A stretch of DNA of 64,000 bases from assembly GCA_963750735.1 (NCBI GenBank), contig CAVVRY010000012.1:186001-250000 (forward strand), in the 5' to 3' direction. The notes beneath the pieces are model-generated. The model saw only the letters and a list, made by a program, of their open reading frames with translations, was not told the DNA's origin and did not search any database. Below, in pieces: positions 37,243-47,370 of this stretch (position 1 is its first letter; each line of letters starts with the position of its first letter). The position numbers and the translations under genes were made by a program. Origin of the DNA: JANTGF01 sp963750735. Lineage in GTDB: Bacteria > Bacteroidota > Bacteroidia > Bacteroidales > VadinHA17.

Positions 37243-38328
37243 ATGTTTGCCCTTATAAACGTATGTTTTGATGAATTATTGCTAATTTCACGGCCATTAA
37301 AACCAGGTATATTGAGCCAGGAACCACTACACAGAATTCAAATAGTAGGAAAGCAGCTTACTCTTGTATTGCTATTATCAGTTGTATGCAATAGTGTTTT
37401 CGCACAGGATCAATTGTATTCCCAGTTTTACCCCACTTATCTGTATATGAATCCCGGGTTTGCTGGTGCCATTGGTGAGAAAAAAATTTCACTGTCATAC
37501 AGGAATCAATGGCCGGGTTCACTCACTAAATATGAAAACTTTTTTGCATCATATGATCAGCCCATAGATGTTCTGCATGGAGGGATTGGGTTTGTGGTTT
37601 TCAATGACAGGGCTGGTAGCGGATTGGTAAATAAATTTAGTGTATCAGCTATTTATGCTTATCACCTGAGAGTTACCCAGGATTTTTTTATTAATGCAGG
37701 GTTTCAGGTCTCCTTTAATCAAAGAAGCATAAATGCAGATCAACTGATTTTTCCTGATATGATTGATCCTTCACTGGGAGCAATACTTCCTTCCCAGGAG
37801 GTTATTGGAGACGACCATAAATTCTACATGGACTACTCTTTTGGTTTTATTGGATATTCAGATAAATGGTATGGTGGAGCTGCAATTTTTCACCTCACAG
37901 AACCAGTCCAGTCAAATTCTGGATCGGAGGGTTCATCATTAAAAAGAAAATATGTTTTTCATCTTGCCAGGAATTTTGAATTGCCTCAAAAATCCGGAAA
38001 AAGTGAATCAATGGTAATTACACCCCATATTTCATTCCTAAATCAGGGGAAATTTCAATATCTTAATTTGGGAGCCCTGTTTTACCTGAAACCCTTGACT
38101 TTTGGGGTTTCTGCGCGCCAGGACTTTCAGTTTGATTTTTCTTCACTGATTTTTTCAATCGGATTTTCAAACCTTTTTATGGATATAGCGTATAGTTATG
38201 ATGTTTACATAGGTAATCAGATGAAATTCAATCCTCCGGGAGGAGCGCATGAAATTTCATTGTCATTTCGTTTACCTTATGATAAAAAAAGTAAAACATC
38301 CAGGGCAATAAATATACCCCGGTTATAG
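37243..38328 (+). CDS. PorP/SprF family T9SS membrane protein
   Basis: 361 residues. The real N-terminus is uncertain: no ATG occurs between 37243 and the signal sequence LTLVLLLSVVCNSVFAQ, so about 35 extra residues precede it unless a non-ATG start is used. The mature part starts DQLYSQFYPTYLYMNPGFAGA, the PorP/SprF signature, then an outer-membrane beta-barrel with FHLTEPVQSNSGS. PorP/SprF proteins help export or anchor partner surface proteins such as SprB-like adhesins. It opens the plus-strand half of the T9SS locus, 76 bp before gldJ. Confidence 0.9.
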   Translation: MFALINVCFDELLLISRPLKPGILSQEPLHRIQIVGKQLTLVLLLSVVCNSVFAQDQLYSQFYPTYLYMNPGFAGAIGEKKISLSYRNQWPGSLTKYENFFASYDQPIDVLHGGIGFVVFNDRAGSGLVNKFSVSAIYAYHLRVTQDFFINAGFQVSFNQRSINADQLIFPDMIDPSLGAILPSQEVIGDDHKFYMDYSFGFIGYSDKWYGGAAIFHLTEPVQSNSGSEGSSLKRKYVFHLARNFELPQKSGKSESMVITPHISFLNQGKFQYLNLGALFYLKPLTFGVSARQDFQFDFSSLIFSIGFSNLFMDIAYSYDVYIGNQMKFNPPGGAHEISLSFRLPYDKKSKTSRAINIPRL

Positions 38329-38404
38329 TTTAAAGGAATGGATAATAATATTTTTTAAGAAATTTGCACATTAACTTTCGTTCAATCTGAAAAATAGAAA
38401 TACT

Positions 38405-39898
38405 ATGAATTTCACAAAAGTTAAATCATTACCAATAATTCTGGTTGCATTGCTTTTTGTTACATCGTGTAACTTATTCAAAAAAGGAGCAGATGAATCT
38501 TCAACAACCGGATGGGCATATAACGATCCTGAGTTTGGTGGCTTCGAGGTTATTGAAGGCCATGAACAGGTAACTGGCCCGGGACTTGTCCTGATTGAGG
38601 GTGGAACCTTTACTATGGGACGAATTGAGCAGGATGTTATGTTTGATTGGAACAACGAGCCAAGAAGGGTAACCGTTTCTTCGTTTTATATGGATGAAAC
38701 CGAAGTGAAAAATGTTGATTATAGGGAATATCTTTACTGGCTTAGTAGGGTATATACCGATTATCCTGAAGTTCAGCGAAATGCATTGCCTGATACATTG
38801 GTTTGGAGAAGCCCATTGGGATATAATGAACCTTATGTTCAGTATTATTTCCGCTATCCTTCATACAATGACTATCCTGTTGTGGGTGTAACATGGTTGC
38901 AGGCAAATGACTATTGCTCATGGAGGAGCGATAGGGTTAATGAGAAAATTATGATTAATGAGGGTATATTAAATTATGATCCCAATCAGGCGAATGAAGA
39001 TAATTTCAATACGGAAGCATACTTAGCTGGTCAATATGAAGGTTTGGTTAACCAGAATTTGCCAAGCATGGATCCTAATAAAGAGGAGAGAAGAGTTATG
39101 CTTGAAGATGGAATTATGCTTCCGAGGTATCGTCTCCCAACCGAAGCTGAGTGGGAATATGCTGCGATGGCTTTAATTGGAAATACATTTGAGGAAAGAG
39201 TATATGAAAGACGTATTTATCCTTGGGATGGTCATTATCTGAGGAACTCAAGTAAAAAAATGCGCGGACAATTTAATGCAAACTTTACAAGAGGTAGAGG
39301 TGACCTTATGGGTGTAGCCGGAAACCTGAATGACAATGCCAGTATCACAGCACCCGTGAAATCATATTCACCAAATGACAACAATTTATATTGTATGTCA
39401 GGAAATGTAAACGAATGGGTACAAGATGTATATCGTCCATTGAATCACCAGGAAGTGGATGAATTCAATCCATTTAGAGGAAATGTTTTCCAGACTATAT
39501 CAAAGAATGAAGATGGGTCAGTTGCAGAGAAAGATAGCCTTGGAAGACTTGTTTATGTTGAGATTTCTCCTGAAGATGCTGCCGGAAGGTATAACTATCA
39601 GAAAGCGGATAATCGTAACTTTAAAGATGGTGATACCAGGTCATCTCTAAAACCTGCAAATAGTTCAGACTGGAACGTTGGAGAAGGAAACAGTACAAAT
39701 AATATGTACACTAGTGATGACCAGGACTTCAATTCATTGATTTCCGATAGGGCAAGAGTATATAAAGGAGGATCATGGAGAGATAAGCCATATTGGTTAA
39801 CTCCAGGTGCAAGAAGATATCTCGATGAAAATAGTGCACGTGATGATCTTGGATTCAGATGCGCCATGATACGTGTTGGCTCACCACAGGGATATTAA
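38405..39898 (+). CDS. gldJ: gliding/T9SS lipoprotein GldJ
   Basis: 497 residues. Lipoprotein signal with cysteine 22 (ALLFVTSC), then an FGE/sulfatase-modifying-factor fold: LVLIEGGTFTMGRIEQD, FYMDETEVKNVDYREYLYW, YRLPTEAEWEYAA, SGNVNEWVQDVYRPL and GGSWRDKPYWLTPGARRYLDE. GldJ and GldK share this fold; position just upstream of murF and beside porU/porV marks this one as GldJ, which stabilises GldK and is needed for T9SS and gliding. The FGE active-site cysteines are not expected to be used. Terminator follows. Confidence 0.92.
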   Translation: MNFTKVKSLPIILVALLFVTSCNLFKKGADESSTTGWAYNDPEFGGFEVIEGHEQVTGPGLVLIEGGTFTMGRIEQDVMFDWNNEPRRVTVSSFYMDETEVKNVDYREYLYWLSRVYTDYPEVQRNALPDTLVWRSPLGYNEPYVQYYFRYPSYNDYPVVGVTWLQANDYCSWRSDRVNEKIMINEGILNYDPNQANEDNFNTEAYLAGQYEGLVNQNLPSMDPNKEERRVMLEDGIMLPRYRLPTEAEWEYAAMALIGNTFEERVYERRIYPWDGHYLRNSSKKMRGQFNANFTRGRGDLMGVAGNLNDNASITAPVKSYSPNDNNLYCMSGNVNEWVQDVYRPLNHQEVDEFNPFRGNVFQTISKNEDGSVAEKDSLGRLVYVEISPEDAAGRYNYQKADNRNFKDGDTRSSLKPANSSDWNVGEGNSTNNMYTSDDQDFNSLISDRARVYKGGSWRDKPYWLTPGARRYLDENSARDDLGFRCAMIRVGSPQGY

Positions 39899-39916
39899 AA
39901 TATTAAAAATCAATCG

Positions 39917-39947
39917 AAAAAACCTCATTTTTAGTGGGGTTTTTTTA
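39917..39947 (+). terminator. Rho-independent terminator after gldJ
   Basis: Stem of AAAAACCTCA with TGGGGTTTTT (one G-U pair) around a 7-8-nt loop, then seven T residues. It lies between gldJ and murF, so murF may have its own promoter or rely on read-through. Confidence 0.75.
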
Positions 39948-39961
39948 TTTTCGCTGCTGGT

Positions 39962-41254
39962 ATGAATGTAGAAGAATTGCATCAGATATTTTTAAAAACT
40001 CCTAACATTACCACCGATTCACGTGATGTTAAGCCAGATTCTGTTTTTTTTGCTTTAACCGGAGACAACTTTAATGGAAATAAATATGCAAAACAAGCTC
40101 TGAATGAGGGATGCACTTACGCTGTAATTGATGATATCAAGTTTAAACTGGACGATAGGTACATTGTTGTCGATAGTGTTTTAAATACCCTCCAGGAGCT
40201 GGCCAGATATCATCGAAAACAATTAAATATTCCAATTCTTGCCATTACTGGTTCTAACGGAAAAACAACTACTAAGGAATTGGTTTCTGTGATCCTGGGA
40301 AGAAAATACAATGTGGTATACACAAAGGGTAACTTCAACAACCATATTGGTGTTCCATTAACCCTGCTTCGCTTAAATAAAGAAACCGAAATTGGGGTCA
40401 TTGAAATGGGTGCCAATCATCCGGGAGAGATTTCAGATCTGTGTCAACTAGCTGAACCTTCACATGGTATAATTACGAATATTGGACATGCTCATATTGA
40501 GGGATTTGGATCATTTGAAAATGTTATCAAAGCTAAATCGGAATTATATAATTGGTTGAGAAAAAACAATGGGGTCATTTTTCAGAATTCAGAGGATGAG
40601 ATTTTAAATGGAATAGTTTACCCCGGTGATAAAATTATACCTTACTCAATTTCAGCAGATAAAGAATCAATGTTTTCAATAGCCAAAGCTGATCCTTATC
40701 TTGAGGTAAAGTGGAAACACAATGATGCTGAAATACTTTTAAAAACACAATTATTTGGGACATATAATATTGAAAACCTGGCGGCAGCAATTTCAATTGG
40801 TTTGTATTTTCAGGTGGATGTTGATGAGATAAAAGCTGGGATAGAATTATTTAGTCCTGGTGATAATCGATCACAGGTGTTTAAGACTTATGAGAACACC
40901 TTAATTCTGGATGCCTATAATGCCAATCCAACAAGCATGAGGGTTGCCATTACAGATTTTCAGAGAATATCAGCGCCTCGCAAAGTAATAATTTTAGGTG
41001 ATATGTTTGAGCTCGGACAGGATACTCTGGATCAACATAAGGCGATAATTAATATACTGGAAAACATCAATCATTTTAAAGCCTATCTGGTGGGAGAAAT
41101 GTTTTCCAGAGCTTCTGAAGGAACTCATCTTACAAGTTTACAGAATATTGATGAAGCAATTCAGTATTTTATGTCACATCCTGTTCATTCTTCAACCATA
41201 CTTCTTAAAGGTTCCAGGATGATGAGTCTTGAAAAACTAATTCCTTTCCTTTAA
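39962..41254 (+). CDS. murF: UDP-N-acetylmuramoyl-tripeptide--D-alanyl-D-alanine ligase
   Basis: 430 residues, typical MurF length. The ATP loop is in AITGSNGKTTTKELVSV, followed by KGNFNNHIGVPLTLLRL, the conserved EMGANHPGEISDLCQLAEP and ILDAYNANPTSMR. It adds D-Ala-D-Ala to UDP-MurNAc-tripeptide in peptidoglycan precursor synthesis in the cytosol. A gldJ-murF pair is a conserved Bacteroidota neighbourhood. Confidence 0.96.
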   Translation: MNVEELHQIFLKTPNITTDSRDVKPDSVFFALTGDNFNGNKYAKQALNEGCTYAVIDDIKFKLDDRYIVVDSVLNTLQELARYHRKQLNIPILAITGSNGKTTTKELVSVILGRKYNVVYTKGNFNNHIGVPLTLLRLNKETEIGVIEMGANHPGEISDLCQLAEPSHGIITNIGHAHIEGFGSFENVIKAKSELYNWLRKNNGVIFQNSEDEILNGIVYPGDKIIPYSISADKESMFSIAKADPYLEVKWKHNDAEILLKTQLFGTYNIENLAAAISIGLYFQVDVDEIKAGIELFSPGDNRSQVFKTYENTLILDAYNANPTSMRVAITDFQRISAPRKVIILGDMFELGQDTLDQHKAIINILENINHFKAYLVGEMFSRASEGTHLTSLQNIDEAIQYFMSHPVHSSTILLKGSRMMSLEKLIPFL

Positions 41255-41360
41255 TATTTTATTTTTAATCCGGATTCTTATCACGGTTCTTCTTTCCTTT
41301 AACAGCTTTTTTAATTCATTGGGAAATAATACTTTTACAGAACACAAAAAATAACTACGA

Positions 41361-42032
41361 ATGAGCGCGAGAATAATGGATCCGATTGGCAGATTGATGG
41401 GACTTAGATATAAATCACATCCATGGCATGGGGTTGATATTGGACCTGAAACTCCGGAAGTAATTACCTGCTATATTGAAATGGTTCCAACCGATACTGT
41501 AAAGTATGAAGTAGACAAGGTTAGTGGATACCTCAAAATTGACCGGCCTCAAAAATATTCAAATATGGTTCCAGCATTATATGGTTTCATTCCGCAGACT
41601 TTCAGTGGTAAAAAAGTGGCTGAATTTAGCTGTGAAAAGACCGGGGACGAAAATATAAAAGGAGATGGTGACCCAATAGATATTTGTATTCTTACTGAGA
41701 AAGAAATTACACATGGTGATATTCTGGTTCATGCCAGGCCAATTGGCGGATTTAGGATGATAGACGGAAATGAGGCTGATGACAAAATTATTGCAGTATT
41801 GAATAACGATGCTGTTTACGGAGGCTATAAAAATATAGATGATTGCCCACCAATGGTAATTGCAAGGTTAAAACACTATTTTTTAACATATAAGGATCTG
41901 CCTGGCAATAAAAGGGATTGTGAAATTACCCATACCTATGGAATTGAAGAAGCACATGAGGTGATTCGTAGATCTATAAAAGACTATCAGACACGTTTTG
42001 AATCACTTGATGATGCCTTATCGAGTGTGTAA
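41361..42032 (+). CDS. ppa: inorganic pyrophosphatase, family I
   Basis: 223 residues. Soluble family I pyrophosphatase with the metal-binding core GDGDPIDICILTE, upstream IEMVPTDTVKYEVDK and YSNMVPALYGFIPQTF, and downstream ADDKIIAVL. It hydrolyses PPi to phosphate in the cytosol. It is a little longer than the E. coli enzyme, with an N-terminal extension (about 1-40) typical of Bacteroidota/eukaryote-like forms. Single-gene unit. Confidence 0.92.
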   Translation: MSARIMDPIGRLMGLRYKSHPWHGVDIGPETPEVITCYIEMVPTDTVKYEVDKVSGYLKIDRPQKYSNMVPALYGFIPQTFSGKKVAEFSCEKTGDENIKGDGDPIDICILTEKEITHGDILVHARPIGGFRMIDGNEADDKIIAVLNNDAVYGGYKNIDDCPPMVIARLKHYFLTYKDLPGNKRDCEITHTYGIEEAHEVIRRSIKDYQTRFESLDDALSSV

Positions 42033-42078
42033 ATTTGAAGCCTGAATACAACTAAAGGATTAGTAGAAGCAAGAATAA

Positions 42079-43239
42079 TTAGGATGATTTAATCCTACAT
42101 TGAATATTTATCTCAACTATTTCAGGGCGATTTCCAAGCCTTACAGGTGGCCCCCATGTTCCAAAGCCAGAGGAAACGTAATAGTGGACTCCATTTTTCT
42201 TTACATATCCCCAACTTTTTTCAAATATTCTTTTTGTAATTAATTGTAAAGGCCAGATCTGTCCATGGTGAGTATGACCTGATATCTGCAAATCAATTCC
42301 TGAATTATTTGTTTCCCGGAGGTGGAAAGGTTGATGATCCATTAAAATGATAGGTTTACTGGCATCCACACCTTTCATTATCTCTTTGATGCTTTTCCTT
42401 TTTATTCCTGAAAATCTTCTACTGTCTCTATCTTCCCGACCAACAATATATATTTTTTCATCGACCAAAACGTAATTGTCCCGTAAAACCTTTATACCAT
42501 GATTCTCAAAGAAAGGGAGGGCTTTTTTTATGCCACCAATATATTCATGGTTACCTGTTACAGCATAGACTCCAAATTTCGAATCAATTTTATCGAGACA
42601 AGATCCCAGGTTTTGTTGAATTACCGATCCGGGGTCTTCATCAAGAAGATCACCGGCAATACAGACCAGGTCTGGCTTCAGGCTGTTTATCATACCTACC
42701 ATTTTAGAGATTCTTTTCTCTCCGATAATTGATCCTAAATGAACATCAGAAACTGCAACTATTTTAAAATCTGTGGGATTCTCAACTTCCTTTTCGAATT
42801 CCAGGTTCAGCTTCTTGATTCTGGGATGAATTGCATTAATATAACCTGCCAGAAGCAATAAACCCACTAAAACAATTGAAGAAAGAAGAATTATATAGTT
42901 TAATTCTTCAGATTGAATATTGGTAGCGGGGAAAAACAAATTAAATAATAAGCCACCAATATCTATGAATAGGCAGATAATAAAAAAGTACAACAAAGCA
43001 GCCAACCAGAATGACCCAAGTTTTGTAATGAAATATATAAACTTATTACGCCATATACGCTCCAGTAATCGTCCAATGACAAATGAAAAGGTAAGGGTAA
43101 GGAATGACAGAAAGTATATTGTCCTAAGCAATGAATTTTGTGGTAAAGCATTCCACCCCTGCATATAGACATAGTAGTTGGCAAAAAAAAGAATGCTAAA
43201 AGCAATTGTAATAAAGATAATTATCTGGAATCTTTTCAT
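42079..43239 (-). CDS. membrane-anchored metallophosphoesterase
   Basis: 386 residues. Four to five N-terminal membrane helices (about 5-140) are followed by a calcineurin-like metallophosphoesterase domain: AVSDVHLGSII (DxH), CIAGDLLDEDPG (GDxxD), VYAVTGNHEYIGG (GNHE) and QISGHTHHGQIWP (GHxH). All metal ligands are present. Similar proteins are YkuE/LpxH-like lipid phosphatases or phosphodiesterases; substrate unknown. Transcribed separately from the glycosyltransferase 63 bp upstream on the same strand. Confidence 0.9.
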   Translation of the reverse strand: MKRFQIIIFITIAFSILFFANYYVYMQGWNALPQNSLLRTIYFLSFLTLTFSFVIGRLLERIWRNKFIYFITKLGSFWLAALLYFFIICLFIDIGGLLFNLFFPATNIQSEELNYIILLSSIVLVGLLLLAGYINAIHPRIKKLNLEFEKEVENPTDFKIVAVSDVHLGSIIGEKRISKMVGMINSLKPDLVCIAGDLLDEDPGSVIQQNLGSCLDKIDSKFGVYAVTGNHEYIGGIKKALPFFENHGIKVLRDNYVLVDEKIYIVGREDRDSRRFSGIKRKSIKEIMKGVDASKPIILMDHQPFHLRETNNSGIDLQISGHTHHGQIWPLQLITKRIFEKSWGYVKKNGVHYYVSSGFGTWGPPVRLGNRPEIVEINIQCRIKSS

Positions 43240-43302
43240 TTAATAAAATGAATTATATAGGTGGATTGATTCGGATACCTTTCGAATTAACAGGAAATCC
43301 AA

Positions 43303-44328
43303 TTAATTATCAGGGGCTAAATCAGAATATTTATTGACCCTTTTTATATAAAACTGTTTTAATATACTTCTTCTATAAATGTTATCAGGGTAATCAGAAA
43401 TTAAATCAGCGTATTGCCTGCGAACCTTCCGATACTTGCCAACAACAGTATAGAATCGATAATGAGCTCTTAGAACCGACCAGACAAATGCAAATTTGAG
43501 TGAAAGAATATACTTTAATGCTGCTATACCATCAAGAAGCATGCGTGTAATCAGGGTTGGTAATAATTTATTCTTAGGAAGGTTTTTATAAAGCAAAATG
43601 AGATTATTCCTGAAGTTATAATAGAGCTTTTGAGGATGTTCGTTGGGAAGTGTCCCTCCACCTACATGATAAACTGTTGATTTTGGAGTAAACATAATTT
43701 TGTAACCCATATTTTTCAATCGCCAACTTAAATCTATCTCCTCCATATGGGCAAACATATACGAGTCGAACCCGCCGGCTAAATGGAAAATATCAGCTTT
43801 TATGCACATGCATGCACCGGTTGCCCAGAAAACCTCCAATTCCTGATCGTATTGCCCATGATCTTCTTCAATTGCATTTAGAATCCGGCCTCTGCAGAAG
43901 GGGTATCCGAATTTGTCAATGAATCCACCAGCAGCTCCTGCATATTCAAAATGATTGGATTTGTTGTAGTCCTTGATTTTGGGCATTACAACCGCTCTTT
44001 TTTCATCTTTCTCAAGGGTTTCAATTAGAGGGGATATCCAATCTTTTGTTACCTCAATATCAGAGTTCAACAACAAATAATATTGTGCTTTGATTTCTTT
44101 TAAAGCTAAGTTGTAGCCCTCGGTAAATCCATGATTTTTTTCAAAAAGAATCAATTTTACTTCTGGAAATTCAGATTTTAGAACTTCAACAGACTGATCA
44201 GTAGAACCGTTATCAGCAACAAACACCTCAACATCAGGTCCAAGAGAATACTTTAAAACTCCGGGCAGAAACTTTTTCAGGTAAGATTCACCATTCCAGT
44301 TTAATATAACGATAGCAGTCTTTATCAT
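43303..44328 (-). CDS. family 2 glycosyltransferase
   Basis: 341 residues, GT-A fold, starting KTAIVILNWNGESYLKKFLPGVL. It has VFVADNGSTDQSVEVLK, YLLLNSDIEVT (DxD-like) and MAHMEEIDLSWRLKNMGYKI, the typical acceptor-side elements. The C-terminal part has amphipathic helices and possibly one membrane-associated segment (YILSLKFAFVWSVL). It probably adds a sugar to a surface glycan; donor and acceptor unknown. Isolated from other glycan genes. Confidence 0.9.
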   Translation of the reverse strand: MIKTAIVILNWNGESYLKKFLPGVLKYSLGPDVEVFVADNGSTDQSVEVLKSEFPEVKLILFEKNHGFTEGYNLALKEIKAQYYLLLNSDIEVTKDWISPLIETLEKDEKRAVVMPKIKDYNKSNHFEYAGAAGGFIDKFGYPFCRGRILNAIEEDHGQYDQELEVFWATGACMCIKADIFHLAGGFDSYMFAHMEEIDLSWRLKNMGYKIMFTPKSTVYHVGGGTLPNEHPQKLYYNFRNNLILLYKNLPKNKLLPTLITRMLLDGIAALKYILSLKFAFVWSVLRAHYRFYTVVGKYRKVRRQYADLISDYPDNIYRRSILKQFYIKRVNKYSDLAPDN

Positions 44329-44484
44329 ACTAACCCATTAGCAGGGATTGCTCTTTTTGATACTATAAATTGGAAAAAACTGCCGCAAAGATAATCTATT
44401 TTGATGGCTTTTATTTCCGATAAATAAAATAGAGTAGGTGAAAAATGTGATTAATTGTAGATAAACTTATTCAAAAATGGATTA

Positions 44485-45276
44485 TCATGACATTATACCA
44501 GAGATCACCTGGTAAAACTCTTTGTGCAAGTTTGCATTGGAGGCAATGAATTCTTTCCCAAACAGAAAGTTATTTCCACCGGAGAAATCACACACTTTGC
44601 CACCTGCCTGCTGCACAATGAATGAGCCGGCTGCCACATCCCATGGGCTCAGACCATATTCATAAAAACCATCAAAATCACCTCTGGCCACGTAGGCCAG
44701 ATCAACTGCTGCTGAGCCTAAACGTCTCAAGCCATGTGTGTGTTTCATAAAATAAACCATGCTGTTTAAATATGAATCAAGTTTTGAAAAGTTTGAATAT
44801 GGAAATCCGGTAGCAATAAGTGAATCTTTAAGAAAGGATGTGTTTGTTACGGAAATAGGATCATCGTTACAATAGGCTTTGCTATTTTCCCAGGCATAAA
44901 ATACTTCATCGGCTCCAATTTCGTAAACTACCCCAAGAATGATTCTTTCCTCTTTCATCAAAGCTATACTTACAGCATATGGATAAAGGTTATGAATGAA
45001 ATTTGTGGTTCCATCAAGAGGGTCAACAATCCAATTGTATAATTCACCTTTTACTTCATTTGTTTTTTCTTCACCAAGAAAACCAGCTTCTGGTAGAATG
45101 CTTTTTAGACTATTGAAAATTTGATTTTCTGAAGCCTTATCCACATGTGTAACAAAATCGTGCAAACCTTTCGATTCAACCTGATCGGCACTGAACCTGG
45201 TTCTTTCTTTTCTAATAAAATCACCTGTTTCCCTGGCAGTCTCTATAACTTTTTTACATATATTTTGAAGGTCCAT
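44485..45276 (-). CDS. suhB: inositol monophosphatase family protein
   Basis: 263 residues. The Li+-sensitive phosphatase fold is shown by EEKTNE, DPLDGTTNFIHNL (metal ligands), the middle LGSAAVDLAYVARG and the C-terminal YGLSPWDVAAGSFIV motif. It could be inositol-1-phosphatase/SuhB, or a related histidinol-phosphatase or fructose-1,6-bisphosphatase; sequence alone does not decide, so the symbol is the closest family name. It lies just downstream of ppk1 on the same strand, 32 bp apart. Confidence 0.87.
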   Translation of the reverse strand: MDLQNICKKVIETARETGDFIRKERTRFSADQVESKGLHDFVTHVDKASENQIFNSLKSILPEAGFLGEEKTNEVKGELYNWIVDPLDGTTNFIHNLYPYAVSIALMKEERIILGVVYEIGADEVFYAWENSKAYCNDDPISVTNTSFLKDSLIATGFPYSNFSKLDSYLNSMVYFMKHTHGLRRLGSAAVDLAYVARGDFDGFYEYGLSPWDVAAGSFIVQQAGGKVCDFSGGNNFLFGKEFIASNANLHKEFYQVISGIMS

Positions 45277-45308
45277 ATATTTGATTAAAGTTTCAAATTG
45301 GTATGCAT

Positions 45309-47369
45309 TTAAAGCTTATTATTTTTTATCAGATTATACAACTCTATTTGTGAGTTTACTTCTTTTCCATCTGTTTTAAGGTATTGATTATCCTGAACAT
45401 CATTTATAATTCTTGCTTTTACATTATCGGTTAGCAATAGGTTTATAAGGTTTTTTAATTGACTCTGAAGTTCCGGGTCTTTAATGGGGCAACCAACTTC
45501 AATACGATGATCAAAGTTTCTGGGCATCCAGTCTGCTGAACTTATATAATGTAATTCTTCACCATTATTACAGAAAATGAAAATTCTGGAATGCTCAAGA
45601 AATCTCCCAACAATACTAATTGCCTTTATATTTTCACTAAGACCCTTCACACCGGGTTTAAGTGAGCAGATACCTCTTACAATTAATGTTACACAAACAC
45701 CAGCCTGGCTTGCCTCATAAATTTTACTAATCATTTTCTTATCAACGAGATTATTGATTTTCAAAATGATATAAGCAGGTTTGCCTTCCTTGGCATTATT
45801 TGTCTCATTATCAACCAGTCCATAAAGCCTTCTTCTCATATAAACCGGAGCAACATGTAATTGTCTGAATACGACAGGCTTATAAGGAAACTCAATAAGA
45901 TTAAATACTGCTTTAACCTCCCTGGTGATTTGCTTATCAGCAGTAAATAGTGAAACGTCAGAGTAAACTTTTGCATTTCCTTCATGAAAATTTCCCGTAC
46001 TTACTCCAGCGATATATACAGTTTTTTTACGCTTGGTTTTCCTTCCGATAAGCAATAGTTTGGCGTGTATTTTAAGCCCTGGAATTCCAAATAAAACTTT
46101 CGCTCCAGCTTCCTCCAGTTTCCTTGACCAATAAATATTCGATTCTTCATCAAATCTGGCTTGAAGCTCGATGACTACAGTCACTAATTTCCCATTTAAG
46201 CAGGCGTTTATTAAAGCATTTAAAACAAGGGAAACTCGCGCAACCCGGTATAGGGTTATTCGAATGGAGCTTACATCAGGATCAATGGCTGCTTCCCTGA
46301 TCAGACTGATGAAATGAGAAAAATTTTGATAAGGATAATAAAGCATAATATCCTTATTGAAGATATAATCTATACTGCTAGTTCCCGGATTGAATGCGGG
46401 GTGTCGGAGGGAAGGTAATTTTTTGTATTCAAATTTTCTATTTCCAAGGCCGGGGAAATTCATAAAGTCTTTAAAATTATGATATCTCCCACCGGGTAGT
46501 AAGGTATCTTCAGCATCAAATTTAAGCCTTGATTTTATGTGCTCCAGAAGGTCTTTTGGGATATTTTTATCATATACCATTCTTACAGGCTGGCCTCTCT
46601 TCCTTCCTTTAACACCCTTAGAGATTTTTTCAAGAAAGCTTTTGGTTACGTCATTGTCAATATCCAACTCTGCATCCCGGGTAAGCTTAATTGTATAAGC
46701 ATTGAAAGTGCTATAAGTGAATTTTTGAAAAATATCCTTTAATTTTATTCTTATAATATCATCTAAAAGGATAAGGTATCGCTTGTTTCCTTCCCTTGGA
46801 AGTTCGATAAACCTTGTTACACTTTTCATAGGAAGCTCAATTAGCGCAAATTCACTATCTGCTCCGTTTGAAAGCTTAATAGCCAGGTAAATCGATTTGT
46901 CTTTTAAAGGTGGAAATGTTACAATATTGTTCAGCATTATAGGAGCAAGTACAGGTAGGATCTTCTCTAGATAAAACTCATCTATGAATTTTTGCTGAGT
47001 TTCGTTAATTTGTTTTTCGTTAATAAAATAAACTCCTTCTTTTTCAAATCCTTTTAAAATATCTTGAAATATATTATCGAAATCTTGATGCAGCTTAATT
47101 ACCGTTTTTTGTATGTTATTTAATAAAGTTTTGGGATTACCTTCTGTGAATTTGTGGTTATCAATATTTAGTTCAATTAGGCGTTTAACTGAAGCAACTC
47201 TAACCCTGAAAAATTCATCAAGGTTATTGGAGAAAATCCCAAGAAAACGCATCCTCTCAACAAGAGGAACATTCTGATCGGCTGCTTCCTGCAAAACAGA
47301 ATTGTTGAAAGCCAGCCAGCTTAATTCACGATTAAAAATATTCTTATTGATATCTTTCTTTGTAGCCAT
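45309..47369 (-). CDS. ppk1: polyphosphate kinase 1
   Basis: 686 residues, full-length PPK1 with N, H, C1 and C2 domains. N-domain start is NREL SWLAFNNSVLQEA; catalytic histidines are H435 in GLKIHAKLLLIGR and H593 in LEHSRIFIF. It transfers the gamma phosphate of ATP onto polyphosphate. It is immediately downstream of the SixA-like phosphatase (1-bp gap); PPK1 next to a SixA/CHAD-type partner is a common pairing. Cytosolic, membrane-associated. Confidence 0.96.
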   Translation of the reverse strand: MATKKDINKNIFNRELSWLAFNNSVLQEAADQNVPLVERMRFLGIFSNNLDEFFRVRVASVKRLIELNIDNHKFTEGNPKTLLNNIQKTVIKLHQDFDNIFQDILKGFEKEGVYFINEKQINETQQKFIDEFYLEKILPVLAPIMLNNIVTFPPLKDKSIYLAIKLSNGADSEFALIELPMKSVTRFIELPREGNKRYLILLDDIIRIKLKDIFQKFTYSTFNAYTIKLTRDAELDIDNDVTKSFLEKISKGVKGRKRGQPVRMVYDKNIPKDLLEHIKSRLKFDAEDTLLPGGRYHNFKDFMNFPGLGNRKFEYKKLPSLRHPAFNPGTSSIDYIFNKDIMLYYPYQNFSHFISLIREAAIDPDVSSIRITLYRVARVSLVLNALINACLNGKLVTVVIELQARFDEESNIYWSRKLEEAGAKVLFGIPGLKIHAKLLLIGRKTKRKKTVYIAGVSTGNFHEGNAKVYSDVSLFTADKQITREVKAVFNLIEFPYKPVVFRQLHVAPVYMRRRLYGLVDNETNNAKEGKPAYIILKINNLVDKKMISKIYEASQAGVCVTLIVRGICSLKPGVKGLSENIKAISIVGRFLEHSRIFIFCNNGEELHYISSADWMPRNFDHRIEVGCPIKDPELQSQLKNLINLLLTDNVKARIINDVQDNQYLKTDGKEVNSQIELYNLIKNNKL

Positions 47370-47370
47370 T

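Noticed and set aside
38405..39898. Formylglycine-generating (sulfatase-modifying) enzyme
   Set aside because: Fold is shared, but the lipoprotein signal and murF/porU context identify GldJ.
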